Below, piece by piece: positions 21,301-31,200 of a stretch of DNA of 64,000 nt. Positions within the stretch are counted from its first letter, which is position 1. The number at the start of each line of letters is the position of its first letter. The position numbers and the translations under genes were made by a program. This DNA is from Globodera rostochiensis (taxonomy: Eukaryota > Nematoda > Chromadorea > Rhabditida > Heteroderidae). The stretch lies in NCBI GenBank assembly GCA_018350325.1, contig JAEVLN010000006.1, forward strand, positions 3,176,693 to 3,240,692, given 5' to 3'. The notes beneath the pieces are model-generated. The model was not told the origin of the DNA. It saw only the letters and a list, made by a program, of their open reading frames with translations, and ran no database searches.

Positions 21301-22600
21301 TCACATAACTCAATTGGTTTGATTTTCCGCGAGTTTTCGGGTCGAAACTCTCAAGTAAGTACTTTGCTTTACATGATCTTTGAACATGGAACGATCAAGG
21401 TTGAAGCTTGTCTAGATAAAGCATCGAGCTGACGATCTATGTAAATATATAAATATAATTCAGAGCTAGGGATTCTGATTCGATTATTAATCTAAAATCG
21501 GATCAAATAAATGCCAGATCACCCAATAATTATTTGAACACCTCTGACCCTTACAGCAAGCGAGCGTGCATTACTCCGTTATTATGATCGCAAATTTACC
21601 CGAAACTCGCAAATCTCGCCGTCAGCAGAACGCCAAAGACAACAGCAGATGGAAAAATTGGCCAAACGTGCCAAATCCGGCGATGTCGGACAGCAGCAGC
21701 TCAACGAAAAGCTCGCCAACCTGTACAATTCGCCAAAGGCGCTCAAATCGTTTGAAAACTTGTGCTTTATTGCAGAACTTTTGCGCAAAAAGGATCGGGA
21801 CACAAAGGTGGGTTTGCCATGCGTTAGAGAAAAAATGCCTATTTAACATATTTTAAAAATGGCCAAGTAATATTAATGTTTGTTTGAGTACTTGTTTGGC
21901 CCAAGGGCTAGATACAGAATAACTATTAAAAGAAAAATTTTGGCTCGGGATAGCAAAACTAAGGGGGTGCCCCTCCCCCGCTCCCCGGGGACGGGCTGCC
22001 TGGCGCGGTCCAGGTCCACCCTAGCAGCAGCAATTTTCGCATCAGGTGGTTCCGACAGTAGTTGATTTCGACAGTAAGTGATTTCGACAGTGAATTCCAA
22101 AAAAATGTTTCGAACTTGTTAGACATTTCGAATTTTCAACTTCTAAATGCTTTTTAGACCTGTACGGTACCCGTTTTGCTAAAAAAATGCATTTTTAGGC
22201 TTGCCTCGAAAATTACAGATTTTTTGAATTGTTCGAATTTTTTACTTTTTCAGGGATTTTATATCATGTACGTGGGCCGAAATGCCTAAAAATACGAATT
22301 TTAGACTTCTTGGAAAATTATAGAATTTTTAACAGTGGCACTGTCGAAATTCACTGTCGAAATCACTTACTGTCGAAATCAACTACTGTCGGAACCACAT
22401 GATGCCGCAATTTTAATTAAGAGATCTTAAATATTCATTTTTAGCAAGATCAGGAATGGAAGTTTGTGGCGATGGTGTTTGATCGGTTGTTCCTGATCGT
22501 GTTCTCATTCGCCTGTCTGTTCGGCACTTGTTGGATCCTCATCCAGGCACCCACCTTTTACGACACGCGACAGCCAAAACAGCCCATGACGAGCTTATAA
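18319..22600 (+). CDS. Nicotinic acetylcholine receptor subunit, non-alpha
   Basis: Subunit of a pentameric acetylcholine-gated cation channel of muscle or neuron membranes. Sixteen exons from 18319 to the TAA at 22598-22600 give exactly 521 aa. A signal peptide is followed by [12 protein letters not shown]. Ligand-domain motifs are [28 protein letters not shown] and a Cys-loop, [15 protein letters not shown], with the canonical 13 residues. M1 starts [18 protein letters not shown]2 follows SGEKVSL, the cation-selective Glu ring. M3 includes [14 protein letters not shown] and M4 [19 protein letters not shown], with the nematode C-terminal [10 protein letters not shown]. The loop-C region lacks vicinal Cys, so this is a non-alpha subunit of the UNC-29/LEV-1/ACR-2 kind; orthology needs a tree. 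The intron after 19326 has a GC donor. Introns carry a foldback (22041-22408) and repeat debris. Confidence 0.93.
22041..22408. mobile_element. Foldback repeat in the last nAChR intron
   Basis: Arms carry TTCCGACAGTAGTTGATTTC and repeated TTTCGACAGT-type units. The right arm is the inverted copy, ending GTCGGAACCACATGATGC. The inverted match extends to AATT..GC..ATCA on both sides. I could not identify a target duplication, so the ends are approximate. Confidence 0.75.
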
Positions 22601-23015
22601 ATGCCACAACTTTAACCTAAAGCATATTGTTTGCATATAGCTATTAGGGATTGGATTCTCAAATATATATTTTTGCATATATGCTTTAAGAGAGAAGCTC
22701 AAATTGGTATTTTCGTGCAAAAATGTTTGTGCATATAATAAATATCATGTTTTGGGGTTTTGACTGACAAAAGCATATTTCACGACTATAGCTTTAATTC
22801 TAGAAAAATTTGATTAAACAATAAAAAGTATGCTTAAAAAGTGACATTTTTGGTGCATATTGATATTCTGTGTGTTTGAAGATTAAACTCGGTCCGACAT
22901 ATAATAAAAAAAGTCTGGGCCTCGTCGAAGCAAACATGCCATTCTAGGGCACTTAATGAATAAGTTCGCTTCTGACGATATTAAATGTTTGGGGGCTAAA
23001 TGGAATCCTCATCAT
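22601..23015. other. Gene-free stretch between the nAChR gene and the ketohexokinase relic
   Basis: The convergent 3' ends of the two genes face each other here. Contains several GCATATA-type motifs. No gene seen. Confidence 0.4.
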
Positions 23016-23427
23016 CTAAAGGCGGAATCTTACCAACAGTCCCCTCTGGCCAACACTTTCGCCTGCCAAAAATGTGGCTTTCTTCAGTGCCTTTAAAAGC
23101 CCATTGCCGGCATTCAGAAAGGGGACGATGCCAGCAATGAAACAATCACAGGCAGCCAAAGTGTCCACCACGCGGCCACTGGACGGAAAGTGGGCTGGCA
23201 ACTCAATGATTGTGCAATTCTCATCGCATGAAACCCGTGTGTCGGAAATGCCGGATTTGGTGGCAACCCCCTTGAATTGGAGGGGAAAGTATTTGGGTGT
23301 ACAAAACTTAAATCTTTAAAGGGTTACTTTATAGAGCACGGACCGATCAAGATTTTCGATCGAAATCTCGATCGACGAAATTTTACCGCTATCTAAAATG
23401 AGCATACTTTCAAATGGAACCACTGAA

Positions 23428-24190
23428 GGTTGGCCGACATTTGCGGCTCAGACATTTGCGTCCCGACATTTGCGGCCCAGACACTTGCGGCCTAAGACAA
23501 AATGGACATTTGCGCCCAGACATTTGCGGCCCAGACATTTGCGGCCCAGACATTTGCGACCCAGACATTTGCGGCTTTATGTTCCAAAAAAAAACATTTT
23601 TCCTAATTGTTGTGGCCGGGCCTCATCAGTACGGAAGCCACAACAATTAGTTACCAAAAAAAACATTTTTCCTAACACAGCAAAAAGCAAATTGCGGTCA
23701 GAACAAAACTTTTTTTCATTTGCAGCATCTAACTATTTAGGACAGGGACAATGTGCGTCATTCACACAAATAGAGTTCAAAGCGTTTGTTCTTCATAAGT
23801 GCATACATAAGAAGCAATGGCATATTTTGCACGTTTTTGTTTGTCAATTTGCTTTTTGCTGTGGCTTGCCGTGTCTACGGATAAGGGCCGAAACACTATG
23901 CAAATACATCACTAATTGTTGTGTCTTCCGTACTGATGAGGCCCGGCCACAACAATTAGATAAAATGTTTTTTTTTTGGAATATAAAGCCGCAAATGTCT
24001 GGGCCGCAAATGTCTATTTTGTCTTAGGCCGCAAGTGTCTGGGCCGCAAATGTCGGGACGCAAATGTCTGGGCCGCAAATGTCTGCGCCGCAAATGTCGG
24101 GGCGCAAATGTCTATTTTGTCTTAAGCCGCAAATGTCTGGGCCGCAAATGTCTGGGCCGCAAATGTCTGAGCCGCAAATGTCTACACACC
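23428..24190. mobile_element. 763-bp foldback element inserted in the ketohexokinase exon
   Basis: Left arm about 23428-23660 has repeats of ACATTTGCGGCCCAG. Right arm about 23920-24190 is the inverted copy. The arms also share a CTAATTGTTGTGGCCGGGC block. Both ends begin GGT and the exact 9-bp duplication ACCACTGAA lies at 23419-23427 and 24191-24199. A 9-bp duplication and tandem-unit arms suggest a Foldback/MULE-type element. No transposase. Confidence 0.85.
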
Positions 24191-24399
24191 ACCACTGAAC
24201 CCGTCCAAATGGGGCAGTCGATTGCTCAGGTGTTCGTCGTTTGGCTAACATGTTGCCCAGTGAAGAGAGCATTGTTCGGCTTCCGTTCTGCTCATTGATT
24301 AGGCAAACCTTACAACAAAAAATTTAAATTCGCTATTAGAAAATGTTAGCTAACAATTGGACAACTTTTCATGTAAAATCATCGTCATTGGCACGCTCT

Positions 24400-24602
24400 T
24401 CTCGGCATCTTTTTCAGCAGAGCACACCAAACAAAGTGACGTATTCAGTCGGAACTGCGCGAAATTGCTCGAGAGTTTCTGTTTCGAGTTGAGAAAAGTT
24501 TTGAGTTTTGTGGTGTCTCGGTTAGGCTTTGAGTCTCGGAGTAAAGTCTTGGTTTGGTGTAAGTCTGTCTCGGGGAATGCTGAGTCTCGAGCCATCACTA
24601 AA
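24400..24602. repeat. Partial hAT-like repeat
   Basis: Ends at the right with GTCTCGAGCCATCACTA, the inverse of the TAGTGATGCTCGAGAC end at 34049. A matching left end and a duplication were not found, so this is probably truncated. It lies within the ketohexokinase relic. Confidence 0.4.
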
Positions 24603-24780
24603 ATACCCACTTCTCAAACAGTGCATTTCCGTTGGGAATGGCACTAAACAAAAGTGCCGAATCCGGTCCGCCCAGTTAGACAGCCACTTTGACACTGTTT
24701 GTCAGAAAAGCCAAAGACATACACCGAAGGGCAATGTATACAATTGCAAAACTGACCGCATTGCATCCCAATGTTAGCAT

Positions 24781-25375
24781 TTTTAGTTCATATTTCGGCA
24801 TTTTAAAATTTTAAAATGCAATAAAACGAGTGAAAAGGAACCTAATAAAGACGAATTTTGAAGGTTTTCAAGCATAATTGACTGGAGATTCAGTTTTAGC
24901 ACATTTTTTAAAACCATTTTCTTGGCATTTTTGGGAGGGGGGGGGGGGATTTGATCCATTTTTTGCGGATTTTTAGTCTATATTTGAAGTCAATATTTCA
25001 CGTTTTTTCGTTGTCAAATGGTTTTTAATTAAAAAAAAAGTATTAAGCAAATAAATTTTATTGCGGTCAACAAATTTTTGGGAATTAATAATGGACTTTG
25101 TATTTGAGTTAAAAGAAGTTTTCTTGCAAATTTACCTTTCCCAAAAACAAATAATTTATTTTCTTATCTATGGAGAAAAGGGCCGACTGCTTAGTACAGA
25201 TTTAAACGGAAGGTCATCTCTTCACAATAAATAAAGATGAAAAAATATTGATAGATTGGTTGAGGGAAATTGGTATTGACATTGGGCAAGTTGGAGAGTT
25301 GGGAGAGAAGCGTATGTAAAACCTTCAAATTTTTTCGCAACTCAAAATATGCATTTATAGAAGTCCTAATATGTA
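24781..25375. other. Gene-free stretch
   Basis: Contains a G10 run near 24937. A short open frame at about 25200-25318 reads DEKILIDWLREIGIDIG and looks protein-like, but has no splice context or family match. No gene called. Confidence 0.35.
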
Positions 25376-25377
25376 TA

Positions 25378-25488
25378 TGTTACGGGAAATCGGTTAATTC
25401 CGGAATTTCCCGGGATATTTTGGAAATTCTTTAACAGTAATTTCCAAAATTCCCAGGAAATTCCGGAATTAACCGATTTCCCGTAGCA
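25378..25488. mobile_element. 111-bp TA-flanked palindromic element
   Basis: Inverted ends TGTTACGGGAAATCGG and CCGATTTCCCGTAGCA, with the match continuing almost to the centre. TA is present on both outer sides. The TGTTACGGG terminus is shared with 40917-41271 and, more loosely, 48324-48683. Confidence 0.75.
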
Positions 25489-25499
25489 TATACAAATAT

Positions 25500-25966
25500 C
25501 GTATATAGAATTCGGAATTCGAATACATTCTTAGAATTGTTATAGACTATTTTAGTCTTTTTTTCGTGGAAACTTTTGTCACTTGGCGCCAAAAATGGCA
25601 TTTGAATTTTTTGCATCATTTTACCCACAGCCATCCTTCGAAGGCAAAGCACAGAGCGGTGGTCAGTGGTCGGCGGCGGCGGCGGCGGCGGCGCCATGGC
25701 TTGCCCGCCCAATCTCGCTACACAACACAATTCACCTCTTCGCCTCCCCCTCCCTCCCCCCCCCCCAACACTCAACCATTACCTAAACTCACTCTCCTCC
25801 TCGTCATCAGCCAATTTTAAGGTGTAATGGTAATGCCATCCCGTACCTCCCACTTCTAAACCTCACAAATACCTACCTCATTTATTTAGAGTGACCAATT
25901 TTTTGAAAATTGAAACTAAATTTTTAACTCTTTTTCTTATATACATAATTCTTGGCAATCATGTGG
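25500..25966. other. Gene-free stretch with GGC/CCT microsatellites
   Basis: Contains a (GGC)n run near 25672-25694 and C-rich runs near 25745-25770. These create alanine- and proline-rich open frames on both strands. No gene supported. Confidence 0.4.
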
Positions 25967-26370
25967 AATTGCGGTCCCGACGAAAAAAAATCTTTTCAAT
26001 TTCAAATGCATGTTTTCTGGGGTAAAAATATGCGTAGAACACGAATCCGAGCTCGGGTTTTCGAATTCCGAACCCGAGAACAATTCAATCGTTAACGGGA
26101 TCGAAATGTGCAATATAAAATATTTGAATTCGGCAAGGGCGTAGCCAGGGGGAAATTTTTTTGAGAGTAAAAAACCAAAGTGGGGACCCTTTTGTTTTTC
26201 AAAAATTTTTTATTTTTGGACCAAAAATACACCCCTAAGAATCGACTTTTGGGTCGGGCCCCCCTCCCGAAAAAAAATCCTGGCTACGCCGTTGGAATTC
26301 GGCTTCGGTTTTCGACATTCGCAAAATCTGAGCTCGGATTAATTCTTGACTATCATCAATTTTGTTATGT
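25967..26370. mobile_element. Dispersed repeat (AATTGCGGTCCCG end), interrupted copy
   Basis: Begins AATTGCGGTCCCGACGAAAA and contains ATGCGTAGAACACGAATCCG and TTCGACATTCGCAAAATC. These blocks occur in the same order in 29880-30265 and partly in 28600-28916. This copy is split by the 161-bp element at 26134-26294, and its right end is not clear. Confidence 0.6.
26134..26294. mobile_element. 161-bp hAT-type element nested in another repeat
   Basis: Ends CAAGGGCGTAGCCAGG and, inverted, CAACGGCGTAGCCAGG. Exact 8-bp duplication GAATTCGG at 26126-26133 and 26295-26302. Related ends (CAGGGACGTAGCC) occur at 35958 and in fragments near 29835 and 36350. Confidence 0.85.
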
Positions 26371-27102
26371 AGCATTCTTAACAAATTTCCAAAATTTTCT
26401 GGCCATGCCTATCCCGGCACCGCCCGCGCCTGCGTTCAAAAAGGCGGTAATCCTGAAGGATAGGGAACCGAATTTTTTTTTTTTGATTTGCAGGTTTTCG
26501 GGGGTGCTGATCACGAATATCACTTCAGAGTACGTCCAAGAAAGCTCTATAAACTACTAATTTTTTTAAATTCGGGATCCCCATTCTCCAGGATACCAAA
26601 AAGGCAATTTAAAGCTGTCACCCACCTTTTTTGTTGTAAAAAAACCATCCGGTTGTGGAAAAAATTTTATGGACGTTCGGCAAGCTATTCAAATTCGGTA
26701 TTTTGAAGTTTTTTTCACTCGCGAAAAACGAAAAAGTTTTTTTGTGGACCTAAACTGCGAGAGTACCTCAGCTATTTTGATATGTTTCTTTTTAGGTAAT
26801 CAGCTTAAAGCATACTTTGTTTTTTGGCCCCTAACCAATCGCTTGTTCAAATTTGAATAAGTATAATATCAATAGAGCTACTATTTTTAGGTTTATACCT
26901 AGTTTTCTGGGAAAAAAAGTCAAGAATACTACCACTGAGGGTTTCGGTCATTATACATATATACCATTCGATTCCTCTCGTCGAGAGAAATCGAACGGTA
27001 TAATTTTGCTCCGGAAGTAAGAATCCGAAAAAAGTTTTGTTGGGCAACCATTCCCTGAAGAGTTACAGACCCGAGACTGAAGTGTCTTTTGATGGGGACC
27101 CA
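26371..27102. other. Gene-free repeat debris
   Basis: Short open frames only. Includes stretches resembling transposon remnants, with no clear boundaries. Confidence 0.35.
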
Positions 27103-27111
27103 GTTGTCCAC

Positions 27112-27894
27112 GGTAAATACCCTATTCGCTTTTGGCCAATTCGCTTTTTACCCTATTCGCTTTTGACCCGATTCGCTTTTTTTGGGACCATTCGCTTTTT
27201 TGGGATGATTCGCTTTTTAGTAAGAAAAAAGCATTTATGAGTGAAATTTGAAGGTTTTATGCAATTCTTTTTGTATTCAGGGGTTATTGAGGTAGCTGAT
27301 CACGAATATGACATCAGATTTATCACTTGACATCATCTAATCTAAGATTTCTACATCTATGTTTTTGTAAAAAAATTAAAATTTTTTTTTTCAAAGTTGA
27401 TAAAAAGGTGTTTTTAGGGGTATTCGGGGGCGTAGAATCCGAATCCTACTCTCTTGTTGTAATTTCATGTATTTCCATCGATTTTGAGCAATAAATATGA
27501 TTTTTGAAATTTTGAACAAAAAGTCGAATTCGGGTCCGGGGTTCGAAATTGGTCTATATAAATGTCGGATTCGGATTCTACGCCCCCGAATACTCCTAAA
27601 AAACCTTTTTATCAACTTTGAAAAAAAAATTTAATTTTTTTACAAAAACATAGATGTCGAAATCTTAGATTAGATGATGTCAAGTGATAAATCTGATGTC
27701 ATATTCGTGATCAGCTCCCTCAATAACCCCTGAATACACTTAAAGAGATGCATAAAACCTTCAAATTTCACTCATAAATGCTTTTTTCTTACTAAAAAGC
27801 GAATCGTCCCAAAAAAAAAGCGAATCGTCCCAAAAAAAGCGAATCGTCCCAAAAAAAGCGAATCGTCCCAAAAAAAGCGAATCGGGGTCCGTTC
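27112..27894. mobile_element. 783-bp foldback element with ATTCGCTTTTT arms
   Basis: Arms of about 320 bp (27112-27430 and 27560-27894) are inverted copies. The outer parts are arrays of units such as TTTTTGGGACGATTCGC. The inner parts share TCAGGGGTTATTGAGG. The exact 9-bp duplication GTTGTCCAC lies at 27103-27111 and 27895-27903. Same build as the elements at 2694, 16630 and 23428. Confidence 0.85.
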
Positions 27895-28275
27895 GTTGTC
27901 CACTGATTAAAAAATGGGGACACTCATATAGGCTTTCAAAATTACGATTTTGTCGCTAGAAAATAAAATTGAGAATTTAAACCGGTTTTTGAATCGGTTT
28001 AAATGTTTATTTATTGCAACTATTTGGGCTTTTTTCATAATGCAAAAAGATACGATTTTGTTGTCAAGATCCTTCAAAGAAAATTTTTCTTACCAAAAAA
28101 TACCCATATGTATAAAAAATTTGCTTGTAACTTTCTTCATAGTGCTTTACAACGCAATCGGATTCGTACTCCGCTCGACGAGCGGAATCGATTGGTGAAT
28201 TCTATTACTTATGTTACAGACACATTTTCGGCATAAATCAGAATATAAGCTGCCGACCGACGGTGTTCGAGCGTA

Positions 28276-31200
28276 ATGAAAAGTCATCGAATTGTCAGCA
28301 AAATCTCCAAATTTGGCAATTTTACCATCCGCAAGGGCATTTTTGACAATGATGGCGGCAAAGGTGGACAATACCAGCAGCAGAAGGGCATTGAGGAACT
28401 CGAAAAGAACGGCACCAGCCGTGCCCCGTTGGTGCGTTTTCAGCAAACATTTTGTTTAATAATGGCTTAATCCAGTTTCAACAGGTGGATTGAAAATTGC
28501 TTCCTTACACCCCCTCCCAAAAGAAAAAATTTCTGCACAAAAAGAACACAAAAATGTGCAGATAGGTGCCGCCGGGGAAAATGTGGCACTGGTGGAGTAT
28601 TGTGGTCCCCACATGCTGTTTCTAGGGTAAAAATGCGTAGAACACGAAACGAGCTCGGATTTTGCGAATTCCGAACCCGAATTTGAACAATTTTCGAGAT
28701 TTCAGACACGTGATAAATAATACCAAAAATGTTAAAATCTTCAAAAAATGCACGAAAATGTTTGTAATAATGATTGTTAAAGGGGTGGAAATGTGCAATA
28801 TAATTTTAGTCAAACCAAAAAAAAGGGTGCATTTGAACTTTCGGAAAATGTTTGAATTTGGGGTTCGACATTCGCAAAATCCGGACTAGGATTCATGTTT
28901 TATGCATATTTTTAGCCTAGAAATTAGAGCCCGGTAAAAAAAAATTTCCGGGAACGGGAACGGGGTTTTCAAAAAGAACGGGACGGGAATCCCGAACGGG
29001 AATCCCGTCTTTTTCCCGTTCCCGTAGAAATCCCGTTCAATTTTTAACGGGAATCCCGCGGGAACGGGAAAAATTTTGAAAATTTTTAAACTAAGAATTT
29101 TTCGAAATTATTTTGGCGGGCACTTTGTTTCTTTTCTCGAGGTGGAGGGGGGGGGGGGGAGGGTCGGCGGTGCCGATAGGCGCCGCCGAGAAAATTTTGC
29201 ATTTTTTGCTCAATTTGATAAGAGATTTGCTACCAAAATCTTAAAAATACGGAGGTTTTTTTAAGCTTTTGAAATCTTAATTGATTCAGAAACAGAATAT
29301 GGCACATTTTGGGTGGGTTCGGCGGTGCCGATAGGCGCCGCCGTTAAAAAATTTTGAAATTTAAGCATTTTTGTGATGAAAATTGGTACAAAATTGTTAA
29401 ATTTTTGAAAACATTTCGCCAAGAAAAATAAACGGGAACGGGAAAAATACTGAAATAAAATTTCCGGGAACGGGAACGGGGTTTTCAAAAAGAACGGGAC
29501 GGGAATCCCGAACGGGAATCCCGTCTTTTTCCCGTTCCCGTAAAAAATCCCGCCCGGCGAAAAAGACGGGAACGGGACCGGGATTCCCGTACTTTTCCCG
29601 CGGGAATCCCGTTCCCGCCGGGCTCTACTAGAAATTACCCATGCATTTAAATTTCAAATTTTTATAAAAAAATTTTCGTCGGCACCGCCTCCCCCATTGC
29701 CAAAAAGGTTATATTTCTAACGAAATTTTGTTGAATATTTTCCAATACTCTGCTGAATTTTGGTAATAGTACAAAATTTAAATTCGTTAAAAATTGTTTC
29801 TAGAATTTTATAGGGGCGCTGAACCAGATGAGCTCCAGGGACGTAGCCAGAAAATTGGGGGCCTTTTGGCGTGTTCGGCAATTGCGGTCCCGACGAAAAT
29901 TAAAAAAAAAAATTTTGCATGTTTAAAATTTTAAATATATGTTTTCTAGGGTGAAAAAAATGCGTAGAACATGAATCCGAGCTTGGTTCTGCGAATGTCA
30001 AACCCGAATTCGAACATTTTTTGAAATTACAATGCAACCTTTTTTTGGTGTAGGCTTAACTTTTTATATTGCACATTTCTACCCCTGTAACAGTTATTTC
30101 TCATTGCAAACATTTCCGTGCATTTTCTGAAGATTTTAACCTTTTTGGGTTCATGCACAAATTATTTTTCACGTATCTGAAATTTCGAAAATTATTTGAA
30201 TCTGGTCCGGGGTTCGACATTCGCAAATCCGAGCTCGGATTCGTTTTTCCGGCGGGACCGCAATTCCCGAGGATTGCATATTTTTCCGTATTCATTGCAT
30301 AAGTTTTTTTTTCTTTGAGCCTTTCGCCAATTAGTCCGTCTACTGCTTTTGAGTTTGTGATTGCGCCTTTATTATTTATTTTTTAAATTTCAGGGCCAAA
30401 TCTCATTGAACGCCTCGGCCAGCAGCAGTACCACCACCACAAATGCCAATGCAGCAGCACCGACGAAAGTGTCCTCTGCCGAATCGGAACAGAATGTACA
30501 CAACGTCAAATCGACGACATCCAGCGAAGAATTTGTGATTTACGCGGACGAAGATGGGGAAAACAATGGCGATGATGGAACAGTGAAGGGTAAAAAAACG
30601 GGAATCCAAAATTTTTGTCAAAATGCTGTATACCATGGATGTCAGGGCCGTTGCCAGAAAAAATTTTCAGGGAGGGCAGGGACGTACATATTTAGGATTT
30701 TGCCTTGGGGGCGGGTACCAAAAAAAAAGTCGATTTTTAGGGGTGCATTTCCGTTGTTACTGTTTTGTTGTTAAGGAATTTTCAAAAACTGCAAAAAAAA
30801 TTTTTTGCGAATTCTGCTTCACTTGGAGTGGGGCGGGGTTGCCCCCCCCCCCGCTATGGTTTTTTTTCTAAATTACTTTTTGGGGAAAACCCATTACCGG
30901 GTTTTTACGATTTCTTTCTTCAAAAAATGGTGACAAGCACAATGAGCCATTTCCAAAAAAAAGTTGCATATTTCAGCTGAGTCGCTCTCTTCGAAGAGGT
31001 TGTGGCATGGCAAAGAAAACGTCCCGCCAAATGAGAACGTACTACAGGTAGGTGCAGCAACCGGGTGGGGGGAGGGGTGCGTAATTCTCCTCTCACAGAA
31101 TGAAAAAAAAATTTTTGTTTCACCTATGAAAGAGTTAAAATTTTATAAAAAAATTCCCAAAAAGATATTCTGCTTGTTTTTTTTAATTTTACGAAAAACG

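Larger units (their letters stand above)
23016..24780 (-). pseudogene. Decayed ketohexokinase-like (pfkB family) gene
   Basis: Three remnants align in order with ketohexokinase, which phosphorylates fructose to fructose-1-phosphate. Near 24695-24772: GCNAVSFAIV where the family has GGNASN. At about 24200-24322: VCLINEQNGSRTM, then PFGRVQW (human IINNSNGNRTIV, then FKW). At 23016-23310: SGRVVDTLAACDCFIAG, where the family has PPRVVDTLGAGDTFNAS, ending with a stop at 23016. Both pfkB signatures are altered (GGN to GCN, GAGD to AACD). In-frame stops follow the first remnant. Roughly 80 residues between FKW and the C-terminal exon are missing. The middle exon is cut by the foldback at 23428-24190. 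I infer a pseudogene; the family assignment rests on motif order. Confidence 0.75.

Noticed and set aside
23398..24298. Open frames reading DICGPDICGPDICG- and RHLRPRHLRP-type repeats.
   Set aside because: By-products of the ATTTGCGGCCCAG array in the foldback at 23428-24190.
25566..25820. Ala-rich and Pro-rich open frames on both strands.
   Set aside because: Produced by GGC and CCT microsatellites and a C-run; no homology or gene structure.
28147..28446. 99-aa minus-strand open frame.
   Set aside because: Antisense to cyclin A exon 1, which is supported by the destruction box formed with exon 2.
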